From positions 1-64,000 of the forward strand of contig NZ_BBWQ01000024.1 of NCBI RefSeq assembly GCF_001463885.1: DNA of 64,000 bases. The letters are read 5' to 3'. Of the stretch, positions 8,939 through 18,984 are shown one piece after another (position 1 is the stretch's first letter; every line of letters starts with the position of its first letter). The notes beneath the pieces are model-generated. The model saw only the letters and a program-made list of their open reading frames with translations. It did not search any database and had not been told where the DNA came from. This DNA is from Aureimonas altamirensis (GTDB taxonomy: Bacteria > Pseudomonadota > Alphaproteobacteria > Rhizobiales > Rhizobiaceae). Position numbers and translations under genes: made by a program.

Positions 8939-9050
8939 AAAAGTACCGTCACGCGGTTTTTCCAGGCCGATGTCGTCGAAAACGCTTATGATTCAACGTG
9001 TTGCTTCGAAAAAAGTACCGTCATTGGCCCAGTTGACCTGACGGTACTTT
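8939..9050. repeat. Three copies of AAAAGTACCGTCA upstream of the integrase
   Basis: AAAAGTACCGTCA occurs at 8939-8951 and again at 9011-9023. TGACGGTACTTT, its reverse complement, occurs at 9039-9050. The second and third copies form an inverted pair with a 15-base spacer, and the first is a direct copy 72 bases away, 18 bases from the integrase start codon. Such iterated sites between an integrase and the insertion point fit arm-type integrase or AlpA binding sites, or an operator for the integrase gene. The function is inferred. Confidence 0.7.
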
Positions 9051-9214
9051 CGTTTTTGCGGTCGATCAATGGGGGCGAGGCCCGTCAGCGAGGCCGCCGA
9101 ACGCCATCTATGCCCACCGATAGATACCGATAGGCACAGGATGGATTAATTTTTTCTTTCAGTAGCTTAGCCCGTACCGCAGAGTGAAATCGGCGGCGTT
9201 TGGATGGGCCTGAA

Positions 9215-9241
9215 TCATTCCCACTCGATCGTGCCCGGCGG
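9215..9241. other. Probable attachment site: last codons of guaA
   Basis: The 3' end of guaA is a known target for island integrases, and here the P4-type integrase starts 293 bases downstream of the guaA stop codon, which is the usual layout. The core should be within the conserved end encoding PPGTIEWE. A second copy of this segment was not seen at 1-9214, so the far end of the island would lie left of the window. Confidence 0.4.
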
Positions 9242-10771
9242 CTTCGAGGTCACGTCGTAGACGACGCGGTTGATGCCGCGGACTTCGTTGATGATGCGGG
9301 TCGCCGCATTGCCAAGGAATTCCATGTCATACGGATAAAAATCCGCCGTCATGCCGTCCACCGACGTCACCGCCCGCAGGGCGCAGACGAACTCGTATGT
9401 CCGTCCGTCACCCATGACGCCCACGGTCTGCACCGGCAGCAGCACCGCGAAGGCCTGCCAGATCGCATCGTACAGGCCGGCCTTGCGGATTTCGTCCAGA
9501 TAGATCGCATCGGCCTGTCGCAGGATGTCCAGCTTTTCCCGCGTGACGCCGCCCGGGCAGCGGATCGCAAGGCCAGGCCCGGGGAATGGATGCCGCCCGA
9601 CGAACTGCTCCGGTAGGCCAAGCTCCCGGCCAAGGGCCCGGACCTCGTCCTTGAACAGCTCGCGCAGCGGTTCCACCAGCTTCATGTTCATGCGTTCGGG
9701 AAGACCGCCCACATTGTGGTGCGACTTGATCGTGACCGATGGGCCACCGGTGAAGGACACGCTTTCGATCACGTCCGGATAGAGCGTGCCTTGCGCCAGG
9801 AAGTCGGCGCCGCCGATCTTGGCGGCCTCGGCCTCGAAGGTCTCGATGAAGAGCCGGCCGATCGTCTTGCGCTTGACCTCCGGGTCGAGCTCACCCTCCA
9901 GCGCGTCGATGAACAGATCCTGCGCTTCGACGTGCACAAGCGGAATGTTGTAATGGTCGCGGAACATCGTGACCACTTCCTCCGCCTCGTTCAGGCGCAT
10001 CAGCCCGTGATCGACGAAGATGCAGGTCAACTGGTCGCCGATCGCCTCATGGATCAGGATCGCGGCAACGGAAGAGTCGACGCCGCCGGACAGGCCGCAG
10101 ATCACCCGCCCGTCGCCCACCTTTTCGCGAATCTCCGCAACTGCCTGTTCGCGGAAGGCAGCCATGGTCCAGTCGCCCTTCAGGCCGACGATCCGATGCA
10201 CGAAATTGGAGATCAGCCGTGCGCCATCCGGCGTGTGCACCACCTCAGGGTGGAATTGCACGCCGTAGAAACGTCGCCGCTCATCCGCGATGGCAGCGAA
10301 AGGCGCGCCGGGCGAAACACCGACGATCTCGAAACCTTCGGGCAGCGCGGTCACCCTGTCGCCATGGCTCATCCAGACCTGATGCCGCGTGCCTTCGGCC
10401 CACACGCCCTCGAACAGCGGCGAATTCTTCTGCACCTCGACGAAGGCGCGCCCGAACTCGCGGTGCAGACCACCCTCGATCCGTCCGCCGAGCTGGGCGC
10501 ACATGGTCTGCTGGCCATAGCAGATGCCCAGAACCGGTAGGCCCGCATCGAAAATTTCCTGCGGGGCGCGCGGCGAGTCCTGCTCGGTCGTCGAGGCGGG
10601 CGAGCCGGACAGGATCACGCCCTTCGGCTTCAGCCGCGCGAAGCCTTCCGCCGCAGACTGGAACGGTACGATCTCGGAGTAGACGCCCGCCTCGCGGACG
10701 CGCCGCGCGATGAGCTGCGTCACCTGCGAGCCGAAGTCGATGATGAGGATAGTGTCGGGGTGCTGGGTCAT
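9215..10771 (-). CDS. guaA: GMP synthase (glutamine-hydrolysing)
   Basis: The 518-residue enzyme converts XMP to GMP with ATP and glutamine. The class I glutamine amidotransferase domain fills the N-terminal 200 residues (nucleophile Cys84 in GICYGQQ; His and Glu in GVQFHPEV). It is followed by the PP-loop ATP pyrophosphatase motif [10 protein letters not shown] and the dimerisation domain ending TIEWE. The length is normal, so the nearby insertion has left the coding sequence intact. The short gap to the upstream nucleosidase gene (60 bases) suggests possible co-transcription. Confidence 0.98.
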   Translation of the reverse strand: MTQHPDTILIIDFGSQVTQLIARRVREAGVYSEIVPFQSAAEGFARLKPKGVILSGSPASTTEQDSPRAPQEIFDAGLPVLGICYGQQTMCAQLGGRIEGGLHREFGRAFVEVQKNSPLFEGVWAEGTRHQVWMSHGDRVTALPEGFEIVGVSPGAPFAAIADERRRFYGVQFHPEVVHTPDGARLISNFVHRIVGLKGDWTMAAFREQAVAEIREKVGDGRVICGLSGGVDSSVAAILIHEAIGDQLTCIFVDHGLMRLNEAEEVVTMFRDHYNIPLVHVEAQDLFIDALEGELDPEVKRKTIGRLFIETFEAEAAKIGGADFLAQGTLYPDVIESVSFTGGPSVTIKSHHNVGGLPERMNMKLVEPLRELFKDEVRALGRELGLPEQFVGRHPFPGPGLAIRCPGGVTREKLDILRQADAIYLDEIRKAGLYDAIWQAFAVLLPVQTVGVMGDGRTYEFVCALRAVTSVDGMTADFYPYDMEFLGNAATRIINEVRGINRVVYDVTSKPPGTIEWE

Positions 10772-10831
10772 GGCGAACTTCTAGATAAAGCCGCCCAAAA
10801 GGCAAGGGGCTTTTTCACCGGCCTGGAAGGG

Positions 10832-11503
10832 TCAGCCGCCGGTTGCCTCGGCGGCGATCGGCGCCGGGCGCCATCCCCCCGCCAGCACGACCGCAAGCGT
10901 GTCGACCGCGATCGCCAGACGTTCGTCCAGCGCGTCCAGAAGACGCGTCCAGTCCTCGTAGCGGCGCAGGTCCGCGGCGCCGTCCGATATCCCCCGCAGC
11001 GCCACCATCGGCACGCCGAAGCGCTGGCAGGCGCGCATGACGGCAAAGCTTTCCATATCCACCATGTCGGCGTCGATGGACAGATACCGCGATCCCGTCA
11101 CCACGTCGGAGCCCGTCGACAACCGTGCCGAGGGAACCCCCGGCAACGGGGTCTCCAGCGGTGTTTCGACGAGATGATCGGCAAACGGCGTCCGCCCCTT
11201 GTCGAAGCCGAGCGGCGAGGCGTCCATGTCGCGCCACGAAACGCTGGATGCCTGGTAGATTTCGCCCTGCGGCAGGGTACGCGAGCCGGCCGAGCCCAGA
11301 CACACCACAAGGCCGGGCATGGTGCCGGCCTCCTGCGCCAGCCTGAGGGCCAGACCGGTTTCGAGCGCCGCCTCTACCGGACCGACGCCGACGATGGCCG
11401 GCTGGATGCGCTTGCGCAGTTGCGGCCCGTATTCCGGCATCGCCGCCATGACGAACAGGGTCGGCATTCCCGCCAGCGTCGAAATCCGCGCCTCGCTCAT
11501 CAT
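10832..11503 (-). CDS. 5'-methylthioadenosine/S-adenosylhomocysteine nucleosidase-like phosphorylase
   Basis: The protein has 223 residues of the PNP/UDP phosphorylase superfamily. Features are a GVGPVEAALETGLAL stretch near residue 38, a VVCLGSAGS strand, and the ribose-binding Met-Glu pair in VDMESFAVM followed by the LRGISDG base-binding loop. This matches MTA/SAH nucleosidases, which release adenine and recycle sulfur. Two adjacent ATG codons (11503 and 11500) are possible; the first overlaps the stop of the rRNA methyltransferase gene as ATGA, so the two are translationally coupled. Confidence 0.88.
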   Translation of the reverse strand: MMSEARISTLAGMPTLFVMAAMPEYGPQLRKRIQPAIVGVGPVEAALETGLALRLAQEAGTMPGLVVCLGSAGSRTLPQGEIYQASSVSWRDMDASPLGFDKGRTPFADHLVETPLETPLPGVPSARLSTGSDVVTGSRYLSIDADMVDMESFAVMRACQRFGVPMVALRGISDGAADLRRYEDWTRLLDALDERLAIAVDTLAVVLAGGWRPAPIAAEATGG

Positions 11504-12801
11504 GCGTCTCCGATGCGGGCCAGCCGGGCAAAGAAGAACCCGTCCGTGCCGGTGCGATGCGGCGTCATCGTCATTGCGCGGCCGCCTGCGACATCGGCTG
11601 GAATGTACGGTGTGCCCGCGATCGGCAATTGCTGTTGCCAGAGGGTCGACGCATCCTCGACCCGGAAGTCCGGGTGCGTCTCCACGAAGCGGCCGACGCG
11701 CGCGCCGTTCTCTTCCTCGAGGACGGAGCAGGTCACATAGGCGAGGTGCCCGCCGGGCCTGACAAACTGCGCGGCCGCCGACAGCACCTTCTCCTGCTCG
11801 GCCATGCGGCGGTGAAGCTGCTGCTCCGTCAGGCGCCACCGCGCATCCGGACGACGCCGCCAGGTGCCCGACCCGGTACAGGGCGCATCCACCAGCACAA
11901 GATCCATCGTCCCGGCCAGGGGCGAAAGATCGTCGCGCGGCGCATGAACGGTAACCGCCTCGGCCCCGGCCCGCCGAAGGCGGTCCCAGATGGGGGCCAG
12001 CCGCTGCCGATCCGCGTCATAGGCGTGGACGGTGCCCTCCCCGGCCATGTCCGCCGCCAGAGCCAGCGTCTTGCCACCGGCGCCGGCGCAGTAATCGAGA
12101 ACCGACAGGCCCGGCCGGGCCCCGGCCAGCAAGGCCGCGATCTGCGATCCTTCGTCCTGGATCTCGAACTGCCCGGTCTGGAAAGCTTCTTCCACCTGCA
12201 CATTGGGATGGCGTCCATCCCCCTGGATCGGCGGTATCCTCAGCCCATGGGGTGCGTGCGGTGTCGGCACCGCGCCGAAAGCGCCAAGCTTTGCCATGAC
12301 GTCGTCGCGGCTGGCGCGCAGCGTGTTGACGCGCATGTCCAGCGGCGGGCGATCGCCCATGGCACGCGCCTCGATCACCCAGTCGTCGCCGAGCGAGCGC
12401 GCCAGCGGCACGGCCAGCCAATCCGGCACATCGGCCGCGACGGCGTCCGGCGCATCGTCGAGGCGGGCTTGCGCCAGGCGCGCGAAGCCGTCCAGGGGCG
12501 GCATCTGCGGCGCGAACCTGTCGCCGGCGAGCGATGTCGATAGATCGTCCGCGGACAGGCCGGCATCCACCACCGCCGCGAAAGCCAGCGCGCGGGGTGT
12601 ATCGTCGCCCATGCGCCAGCCCAGCGAACGGCGCCGGCGCAGCACGTCGTAGACGATATTGCCGATGGCCGCCCTGTCGCCGGAGCCGGCGAAGCGATGC
12701 GACAGACCCCAATCCTTCAGCGCGTCGGCCACGGGGCGCCGCCGCGAATCCATGTCTTCGATGATTTCGATCGCGGCTGCGATTCTTCCGCCAAGGCGCA
12801 T
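11500..12801 (-). CDS. RsmB/NOP-family RNA (cytosine-5)-methyltransferase
   Basis: The protein has 433 residues. A NusB-like N-terminal region precedes a Rossmann methyltransferase domain with motif I VLDYCAGAGGKTLALAADM, the motif IV Pro-Cys in DAPCTGSGTWRRRPDARW, and the catalytic motif VI cysteine in YVTCSVLEEENG. It transfers methyl from SAM to cytosine C5, probably in 16S rRNA. The exact target cannot be told from sequence. It is the first gene of a probable operon with the MTA/SAH nucleosidase, which would recycle the SAH product. Confidence 0.9.
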   Translation of the reverse strand: MRLGGRIAAAIEIIEDMDSRRRPVADALKDWGLSHRFAGSGDRAAIGNIVYDVLRRRRSLGWRMGDDTPRALAFAAVVDAGLSADDLSTSLAGDRFAPQMPPLDGFARLAQARLDDAPDAVAADVPDWLAVPLARSLGDDWVIEARAMGDRPPLDMRVNTLRASRDDVMAKLGAFGAVPTPHAPHGLRIPPIQGDGRHPNVQVEEAFQTGQFEIQDEGSQIAALLAGARPGLSVLDYCAGAGGKTLALAADMAGEGTVHAYDADRQRLAPIWDRLRRAGAEAVTVHAPRDDLSPLAGTMDLVLVDAPCTGSGTWRRRPDARWRLTEQQLHRRMAEQEKVLSAAAQFVRPGGHLAYVTCSVLEEENGARVGRFVETHPDFRVEDASTLWQQQLPIAGTPYIPADVAGGRAMTMTPHRTGTDGFFFARLARIGDA

Positions 12802-12868
12802 GGACAGGATCCTGAAGGTCGTTGCTGCCGCTTGGTATCGAAGGGGCTTCGCATCGGCAAGCCCATCG

Positions 12869-12899
12869 AAAAAGGGGCCGCCCGTCGCCGGGCAGCCCC
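12869..12899 (-). terminator. Rho-independent terminator of katA
   Basis: Read on the minus strand, GGGGCTGCCCG pairs with CGGGCGGCCCC across a GCGA loop and is followed by TTTTT. It lies 26 bases after the katA stop codon. Confidence 0.9.
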
Positions 12900-12924
12900 C
12901 TTCGATGCGTAAGCCTGCGTCCGG

Positions 12925-14427
12925 TTACTCGGCGGCCTGCTGCGGCGTTGCCGGTGTCACCGAAATGGCAGGCTCGCGGCCGGCGAATTCGGCGCGCGCC
13001 TTGCGCACCCCGGCTCCGTAATCGGGATGGACCTTGTCGAACAAGGCGATCTGCCGCTCGGCGATCTCTTCCGGAATGCCGCCCATCGCCGCCGCGATAT
13101 TGGCGAAGAGGCGTGCCTTCTGCCCATCGTCGAACAGGTTGAACAGCGCCCGCGGCTGGCTGAAGTCGTCGTTGCCTTCGCGGTGGTCGTAACGCGCCGC
13201 ATCACCCGAAATACGCAGGGGCGGCTCCTGCGCCGACTTGTCCTCAAACGGACCGTTGACCGAGTTCGGCTCGTAATAGGCGTCGGGATTGCCGGTCTTG
13301 ATGCCGCCATAGACGTTCATCTGGCCATCGCGATGGTAGTGATGCACCGGGCAGCGCGGCTGATTGACCGGGATGGTCTCGTAATGCGTGCCAAGGCGGT
13401 GGCGGTGCGCGTCGGCATAGGAGAAGACACGCGCCTGCAACATCTTGTCGGGCGAAAAGCCGATGCCCGGCACGATGTTCGAAGGCGAGAAGGCCGCGTT
13501 CTCGATTTCGGCGAAGTAGTTTTCCGCGTTGCGGTTCAACTCCATGACGCCGACATCGATGGGCGGGTAATCCGCATGCGGCCACACCTTCGTCAGGTCG
13601 AAGGGGTTGTAGGGCGTCGTCTCGGCATCCGCCTCGGGCATGATCTGCACCTGCAGCGTCCAGCGCGGGAACTCACCCTTTTCGATGCCGCCGAACAGGG
13701 CTTCCTGGTAGCTTTCGCGCGTGCGCGCAATGACCTGGTCCGCCTCTTCGTTGGTGAAGTGCTTGTGGCCCTGCTGGGTCTTGAAGTGGAACTTCACCCA
13801 GTAACGCTCGCCCGCATCGTTCCACAGCGAGAAGGTGTGCGAGCCGTAGCCGTTCATGAATGCCGGCGCGACGGGCAGACCACGATCCGACATGAGGATC
13901 GTCACCTGGTGCAGGCTCTCGGGCGACAGCGACCAGAAGTCCCACATGGCGGTCGGCGACCGCATGTTGGTCTTGGGGTGGCGCTTCTGCGTGTGGATGA
14001 AATCCGGAAACTTGTACGCGTCACGCACGAAGAAGACGGGCGTGTTGTTGCCGACGAGGTCCCAGTTGCCGTCCTCGGTGTAGAACTTCAAGGCAAAGCC
14101 GCGCACGTCGCGCTCGGCATCGGCCGCGCCCATTTCGCCGGCAACGGTGGAAAAGCGCGCCAGCATCGGCGTCTGGGCGCCCGGCTGCAACGCCTTGGCC
14201 TTGGTGTAGCGCGAGATGTCACCGGTGATCGTCAGCGTCCCGAAGGCGCCCCAGCCCTTGGCGTGCACGACGCGCTCGGGAATACGCTCGCGGTTCTGAT
14301 GCGCCAGCTTCTCGATGAGCTGGTAGTCCTGCAGAAGCGCCGGGCCGCGCGGACCGGCCGTCCATGTATCCTGGTTGTTGGGCACCGGCGAACCGGCGGT
14401 CGTCGTCAGGGTCTTGCGATCGGTCAT
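12925..14427 (-). CDS. katA: Monofunctional haem catalase, small-subunit clade
   Basis: The 500-residue enzyme dismutates hydrogen peroxide to water and oxygen in the cytoplasm. The distal haem-pocket His is in [12 protein letters not shown] near residue 55, the pocket Asn in VGNNTPVFF, and the haem-ligand Tyr in [16 protein letters not shown] at 14427 is chosen because GGAG lies 7 bases upstream; the TTG two codons earlier has no such spacing. It is divergent from oxyR, which probably activates it under peroxide stress. A strong terminator follows. Confidence 0.97.
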   Translation of the reverse strand: MTDRKTLTTTAGSPVPNNQDTWTAGPRGPALLQDYQLIEKLAHQNRERIPERVVHAKGWGAFGTLTITGDISRYTKAKALQPGAQTPMLARFSTVAGEMGAADAERDVRGFALKFYTEDGNWDLVGNNTPVFFVRDAYKFPDFIHTQKRHPKTNMRSPTAMWDFWSLSPESLHQVTILMSDRGLPVAPAFMNGYGSHTFSLWNDAGERYWVKFHFKTQQGHKHFTNEEADQVIARTRESYQEALFGGIEKGEFPRWTLQVQIMPEADAETTPYNPFDLTKVWPHADYPPIDVGVMELNRNAENYFAEIENAAFSPSNIVPGIGFSPDKMLQARVFSYADAHRHRLGTHYETIPVNQPRCPVHHYHRDGQMNVYGGIKTGNPDAYYEPNSVNGPFEDKSAQEPPLRISGDAARYDHREGNDDFSQPRALFNLFDDGQKARLFANIAAAMGGIPEEIAERQIALFDKVHPDYGAGVRKARAEFAGREPAISVTPATPQQAAE

Positions 14428-14534
14428 GGTCAATCTCCATTCTGCCGCCCAACAGGCGAAATCTGGAGACGTTCCAACATCCTTTCTCGATAAATTCCAA
14501 TCGTATTTACACTGGGTAGCGATCAGTTTATCTG
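14428..14534. promoter_or_regulatory. katA/oxyR divergent promoter region, probable OxyR site
   Basis: This 107-base AT-richer spacer between divergent katA and oxyR is where an OxyR tetramer would be expected to bind. GATAAATTCCAATCGTATT near 14490-14508 has LysR-like T-N11-A character, but I could not define the four ATAG-type elements with confidence. Confidence 0.45.
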
Positions 14535-15473
14535 ATGACGATGCTCACCGTACGCCAGATGCGCTATTTCGAGGCACTTGCCGACACGCTTCACTTCGGG
14601 CGCGCTGCGCATCGCCTCAACATCACGCAGCCTGCCCTTTCCGGCCAGATCGCCCAGATGGAGGCCGATTTCGCCGTCAGGCTGTTCGAGAGGCGTCCAT
14701 CCGGCGTGGTCCTGACGCCGGAGGGTGATGCAGTCCGCCTGCGCATCCGGCGGATCATGGGCGAGATTCGAGATCTTGAGGCCATGGCAGGGCGGCGCGA
14801 GGGGCTGACCGGGCAGTTGCGGCTGGGCGTCATCGCATCGGTCGCGCCCTATCTGCTGCCGGAGCTTCTGCCCAGGGCCGCAACGCGCTTTCCGGGGCTT
14901 GACCTTGGCCTCAAGGAAAATGTCACCGAACGCCTTCTGGCGGACCTGTCGGCCGGCGGCCTGGACTGCGCCCTCGTGGCGCTTCCGGTCACGGACCCCT
15001 CGTTTCGCGTCGTCGAACTTGTCGACGATCCGTTCTATCTGGCGGTGCCCATGGCCGATGCCGCGCGCATCGCACAGCCGGTGCGGCCGCAGGCGCTCGT
15101 CAACGAACGGCTGATCCTGCTTGAGGAAGGCCACTGCATGCGCGACCAGGCGCTGGCCGTGTGCAAGATCGTGGAAACCCGCGACCTGGCATCCTTGGGC
15201 GCGACGTCGCTGGCAACGCTTCTGCGCATGGTGGCCGGGGGTCTTGGCGTCACGCTGGCGCCGCTTCTTGCCCTGGCTGCGGAAGGGCGCAACGGCGGTA
15301 TCGACTTCCTGCCGTTCCATGCCCCGCAACCGATGCGCCGGCTGGCCCTGGCATACCGTGCTTCGTCGGGGCGGGAGCCGGGCTTCGCCGCCTTGGGCGA
15401 TTGCATCGCAGGCGTCCTCGCGGACGAGCAGGCCAAAAGCCAACGCTACGTCGAATCGACGGAACGCCTATAA
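14535..15473 (+). CDS. oxyR: Hydrogen peroxide-inducible LysR regulator
   Basis: The protein has 312 residues. The N-terminal LysR HTH ([20 protein letters not shown]) is followed by an OxyR-type effector domain. The redox pair is present at Cys201 and Cys210 in [14 protein letters not shown], the same nine-residue spacing as Cys199/Cys208 of Escherichia coli OxyR, followed by the conserved [14 protein letters not shown]. Disulfide formation should switch it to the activating form. Its divergence from katA supports direct control of the catalase. ATG at 14541 is an alternative start. Confidence 0.94.
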   Translation: MTMLTVRQMRYFEALADTLHFGRAAHRLNITQPALSGQIAQMEADFAVRLFERRPSGVVLTPEGDAVRLRIRRIMGEIRDLEAMAGRREGLTGQLRLGVIASVAPYLLPELLPRAATRFPGLDLGLKENVTERLLADLSAGGLDCALVALPVTDPSFRVVELVDDPFYLAVPMADAARIAQPVRPQALVNERLILLEEGHCMRDQALAVCKIVETRDLASLGATSLATLLRMVAGGLGVTLAPLLALAAEGRNGGIDFLPFHAPQPMRRLALAYRASSGREPGFAALGDCIAGVLADEQAKSQRYVESTERL

Positions 15474-15529
15474 CTTTTGGTTGAGCATATTGCGGTTCAG
15501 ATCAGCCGAACGCAGGACAATTACGAGTA

Positions 15530-17974
15530 GTGATTGCGGAATCGGCCGACACAGGCTTAGCTGATGATCATTTCGATCAGGCGATTGCGCTCCGATGCTT
15601 GCTCCACGCACCCATTTCGATGCCCGAGCCTGACGCCCCCGATCCGGCACAGGCCCGTATCGCCGCGCTCGAGGCAGAGCTGGCGCTGGCGCGCAAGGCC
15701 CTGAACGAAAGCCGTTCGCGCTATCGCCTCATCGTCAACAGCATCGTCGACTATGCCATCATCGCAACCGATCTCGACGGCCGCATAACACTCTGGACGG
15801 AATCGGCGTCGACGCTGTTCGGATGGCCGGAACAGGCGATGGTGGGTCGCTCGATCGAGGATATCTTCACCGAAGCCGATATCCTCGCCAAGGTACCGGC
15901 GGCGGCGATGCGGGCGGCCCTCGCCTCCAGCTCGACCCGGCAGGAGCGCTGGCATCGCCGCGCCGATGGCCTGCACTTCTTCGCGTCGGGAGAAGTCATG
16001 GTCCTGCGGGACGAAAGCGATGCCCTGGCGGGCTTTCTGCACATCCTGCGCGACCGGACGGAAGAGCGGCGTATCCAGCACGAGCTGGAGGCAAGCCGCG
16101 AGCGGCTGGACTATGCGCTCAATTCGTCGTCCCTCGTCGGCACATGGGACTGGGACGTCGTCAACGACCTCGTCTACGCGGACGAGAAGTTTCGCGCCTT
16201 TCTTGGACTGCCGGCAACTGCCGCAACGGGGCCCCTGCCCATCGAACGCTTCCTGGCGGGCGTCCACCCCGAAGACCGGGAAACGGTCCGAACCCGCATC
16301 ATGGCAGCCAAGGTGTCGGGCCAGGCCTTTTCCATGGAGTATCGCACCATCGACCGTACGGGCGGCGTGCACTGGGCGTCGGCGCAGGGGCGGTGCTTCC
16401 ACGATGCCCTCGGCAAACCCATCCGCTTTCCCGGGGCCATCATCGACATCACCCGGGAAAAGCGCCGTAGCAACATGCAGGCCGCGCTGCTGCGGCTGGG
16501 CGACGAAGACGTCGAGCAGCTGGGCGATTCCGTCGACTATTCCTTGCGCTCTCTGGCGATCATAGGGGAAACGCTGGAGCTCGGCCAGGTGGGTTACGCC
16601 GCCATCACGGACGACGACCAGTACTTCGCAGTCACCGCGCAATGGACCGACGGCGTTTCGCCGGCCATACCGTCATCCGGGAAAATCGGCCGCGTCGAAC
16701 GGCAGTTGGTGGACAGGCTCAAGCAGGATGGGACGCTCGTCGTCGAGGATGTGCACCTGCACCCCGCCACGCGCGAGAACATGGAGTTCTGGCAGCGGTT
16801 GAACGTCGCTTCCATGGTCAACATGGCGGTGGTGGAAGACGGCCGGGTACGGATCATCCTGTTTCTGTTCAGTTCCCGCCCCAGCAACTGGGACGAAGAA
16901 GAGCTCTCTTTCGTTCGTGACATTCTCAACCGCGCCTGGACCTACAGCCGCCGCCGGCTTGCCGAGCGGCAGCTTATCGAAACGGAAACCCGGCTTCGCC
17001 TGGCGCAGGAGGCGGCCGAAATCGGCACGCTCGACTACCGCCCGCTGTTCGGCGCATTCGAGATGGACGAAAAATGCAGGGCCATCTTCGGCATCGCCGA
17101 GACGGCCGAGCCGATCTTCCCCGGCGATCTCCTGGGGGCGATAACGCCGGAAGACTGTCCTGCGGTGAAGGCCCAGGTGGACGAGGCGCTCGCCTCCGAT
17201 GCGGAAAGCCTCCTGGACCTGCAGTTCCGTACCTTCAATCGCGTCGATGGCGGCATCCGGCACGTCCGCCTCGAAGCGCAGACCGTTGCCGAAGACGGAC
17301 GCGTCGTCCGCTTCGTGGGGGCGGTGCATGACGTGACAGAGGAGAGGACGGGGCAGGAAAAGCAGGCCCTGTTGACGCGGGAACTGCGGCACCGGGTCAA
17401 TAACACGCTTGCCATGGTGGAGGCGCTGGCGGGGCTGACAATGCGGCGGGCGACGAGCCCGCAAGAGGGGCTCGATGCGTTCCTGGCCCGGCTGGCGGCC
17501 CTGCGCGAGGCGCACGAGATCCTGACGACGACCAGTTGGACCAGCGCTCCGCTGCGCGCCGTCGTCGACCGCATCATGGCCGGCCGCGAGGTGACGAAGG
17601 CCAAGCGTATCCGCTACGGCGGACCCGACGTTCCCTTGTCCGCCCGGCAGAGCCTTGCCCTGTCGCTGACCCTGTTCGAGATGCTGTCGAACGCGATACG
17701 CCACGGATCCCTCAGCGGTGAAACGGGCACTGTCGATCTTGGCTGGTCAGTCACGATGACGCCGTCCGGACCGCACCTCCGGATGAGCTGGAAGGAAAGT
17801 GGCGGCCCGCCGGTGCAGGCGCCGCGCCGCTTCGGGCTGGGCCTGAAGCTGATCCGGCAATCCCTGCCGGTCGAAATCGGGGGAACGGTCGAGCTGACCT
17901 TTCCCCCGGAAGGCGCCAGCCTCGTCATCGAGGCGCCGGTGCATCTTGACCCGGACGAGGCGGAAGACCGGTAG
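15530..17974 (+). CDS. Multi-sensor HWE-family histidine kinase (PAS-PAS-GAF-PAS)
   Basis: The protein has 814 residues and no membrane segments, so it is cytoplasmic. A coiled-coil start (35-60) leads to a PAS domain (about 60-180), a second PAS/PAC (187-310, ending IIDITREKR), a GAF-like domain (315-470), and a third PAS (485-610). The HWE kinase core follows, with phospho-acceptor His621 in RHRVNNTLAMVEALA, the ATP-binding FEMLSNAIRHGSLS, and a C-terminal RFGLGLKLI. No partner response regulator is adjacent. The GTG start at 15530 lacks a strong ribosome-binding site; ATG at 15620 would remove 30 residues before the coiled coil. Confidence 0.88.
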   Translation: MIAESADTGLADDHFDQAIALRCLLHAPISMPEPDAPDPAQARIAALEAELALARKALNESRSRYRLIVNSIVDYAIIATDLDGRITLWTESASTLFGWPEQAMVGRSIEDIFTEADILAKVPAAAMRAALASSSTRQERWHRRADGLHFFASGEVMVLRDESDALAGFLHILRDRTEERRIQHELEASRERLDYALNSSSLVGTWDWDVVNDLVYADEKFRAFLGLPATAATGPLPIERFLAGVHPEDRETVRTRIMAAKVSGQAFSMEYRTIDRTGGVHWASAQGRCFHDALGKPIRFPGAIIDITREKRRSNMQAALLRLGDEDVEQLGDSVDYSLRSLAIIGETLELGQVGYAAITDDDQYFAVTAQWTDGVSPAIPSSGKIGRVERQLVDRLKQDGTLVVEDVHLHPATRENMEFWQRLNVASMVNMAVVEDGRVRIILFLFSSRPSNWDEEELSFVRDILNRAWTYSRRRLAERQLIETETRLRLAQEAAEIGTLDYRPLFGAFEMDEKCRAIFGIAETAEPIFPGDLLGAITPEDCPAVKAQVDEALASDAESLLDLQFRTFNRVDGGIRHVRLEAQTVAEDGRVVRFVGAVHDVTEERTGQEKQALLTRELRHRVNNTLAMVEALAGLTMRRATSPQEGLDAFLARLAALREAHEILTTTSWTSAPLRAVVDRIMAGREVTKAKRIRYGGPDVPLSARQSLALSLTLFEMLSNAIRHGSLSGETGTVDLGWSVTMTPSGPHLRMSWKESGGPPVQAPRRFGLGLKLIRQSLPVEIGGTVELTFPPEGASLVIEAPVHLDPDEAEDR

Positions 17975-18006
17975 ACGAGACGCCGTCCGGCGCGCGCAGA
18001 CGATCC

Positions 18007-18984
18007 CTAAGCGGCGATGTCGATGATGCCGGCTTCGCCGGACTCCGTTCCGAAGGCCAAGAGCCGGCCCTCGCGGTGCCAGGTCATGCTGTTGACCGCA
18101 CCGTTGCCGCCACGACGCAACAGCGCCTCCTTCTGATCGGCAAAGCGAACCGCAAGCACCATTCCGTCCGCATAGCCGATCGCCACGATATCGTCTCCCG
18201 GATGGCAGGCCACGCTTGTCACCATCGTGTCGCCGCGCGTACCGAGCTCCATCGGCGCTTTGCCCATCGGGCCTTCCTTTCCGGAGAATGGCCAGAGGAT
18301 CGCCGCCGGAGCACCCGTCGTGGCAAGATACTTGCCCCTGGCAGACCAGGACCAGCCTTTCACCTTCGACGGATAGCCCGTCATGCGCATGTGCTTTCCG
18401 TCATCCAGGCGCCAACCGTGAAGGGCATTCTCCTGCATGGCCGTGACCAGAAAGCGCCCATCGGGAGAAAAGCCGATGGCCATGTGCGCGCCCTTCCACT
18501 CCAGCCCGGTCGGCGGAGCCTGCATCGCCGGAAACCAGAGGCTGGCGCCGTCATAGCGGGCAAAGGCGACGCGCATGCCCTTGGGGGCAAACGCCACGTC
18601 TTCGGCCGAACGGTCGTGCGTGTGGGTCTTCACGGTGCCGTCGGGCAGGCGGACATGGACCGTGCGTCCGGACGTGAAGGCGACGGCGCCGGACGGGCCC
18701 CCGGCGACCGAGGATATCCATTTGCGGCCGATCGACGCCAGCTCCACCGGCTGCCCGTCGGCGGCAAGGGCCACGACGCGCCCGTCTTCGCCGCCGCAGA
18801 GGATGCGGTTCGACGTTTCGTCGAGCCGCGCGACAACCAGGCCGGCCGGGTTTGTCTCGATGGCGGTTTCCCCGCCCTGCATCCGCCGGACGGTGCCGTC
18901 GGCGAGGGCAAAGAAGGGGTCGTCGCCCAGGAAGGTGGCGCAGGCGACGAAGGTTTCGAACTCGTACGGAGCGATCTGTGGCAT
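18007..18984 (-). CDS. WD40-like beta-propeller protein coupled to COG0523 GTPase
   Basis: The protein has 325 residues built of repeated blades of about 40 residues (ILCGGEDGRVVALAADG, MAIGFSPDGRFLVTAMQEN, LLAFGTESGEAGIIDIAA), consistent with a WD40 propeller. No enzyme motif or signal peptide is visible, so it is probably a cytoplasmic scaffold. Its ATG shares one base with the stop of the upstream metallochaperone-like GTPase gene (TGATG), so the two are co-translated and probably work together. The function of the pair is unknown. Confidence 0.82.
   Translation of the reverse strand: MPQIAPYEFETFVACATFLGDDPFFALADGTVRRMQGGETAIETNPAGLVVARLDETSNRILCGGEDGRVVALAADGQPVELASIGRKWISSVAGGPSGAVAFTSGRTVHVRLPDGTVKTHTHDRSAEDVAFAPKGMRVAFARYDGASLWFPAMQAPPTGLEWKGAHMAIGFSPDGRFLVTAMQENALHGWRLDDGKHMRMTGYPSKVKGWSWSARGKYLATTGAPAAILWPFSGKEGPMGKAPMELGTRGDTMVTSVACHPGDDIVAIGYADGMVLAVRFADQKEALLRRGGNGAVNSMTWHREGRLLAFGTESGEAGIIDIAA

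Noticed and set aside
10760-10831. AAAGCC/GGCTTT hairpin between guaA and the nucleosidase gene as a terminator
   Set aside because: The stem is only about 6 bp with a long interrupted loop, and its T-run is on the wrong strand for strong termination before guaA.
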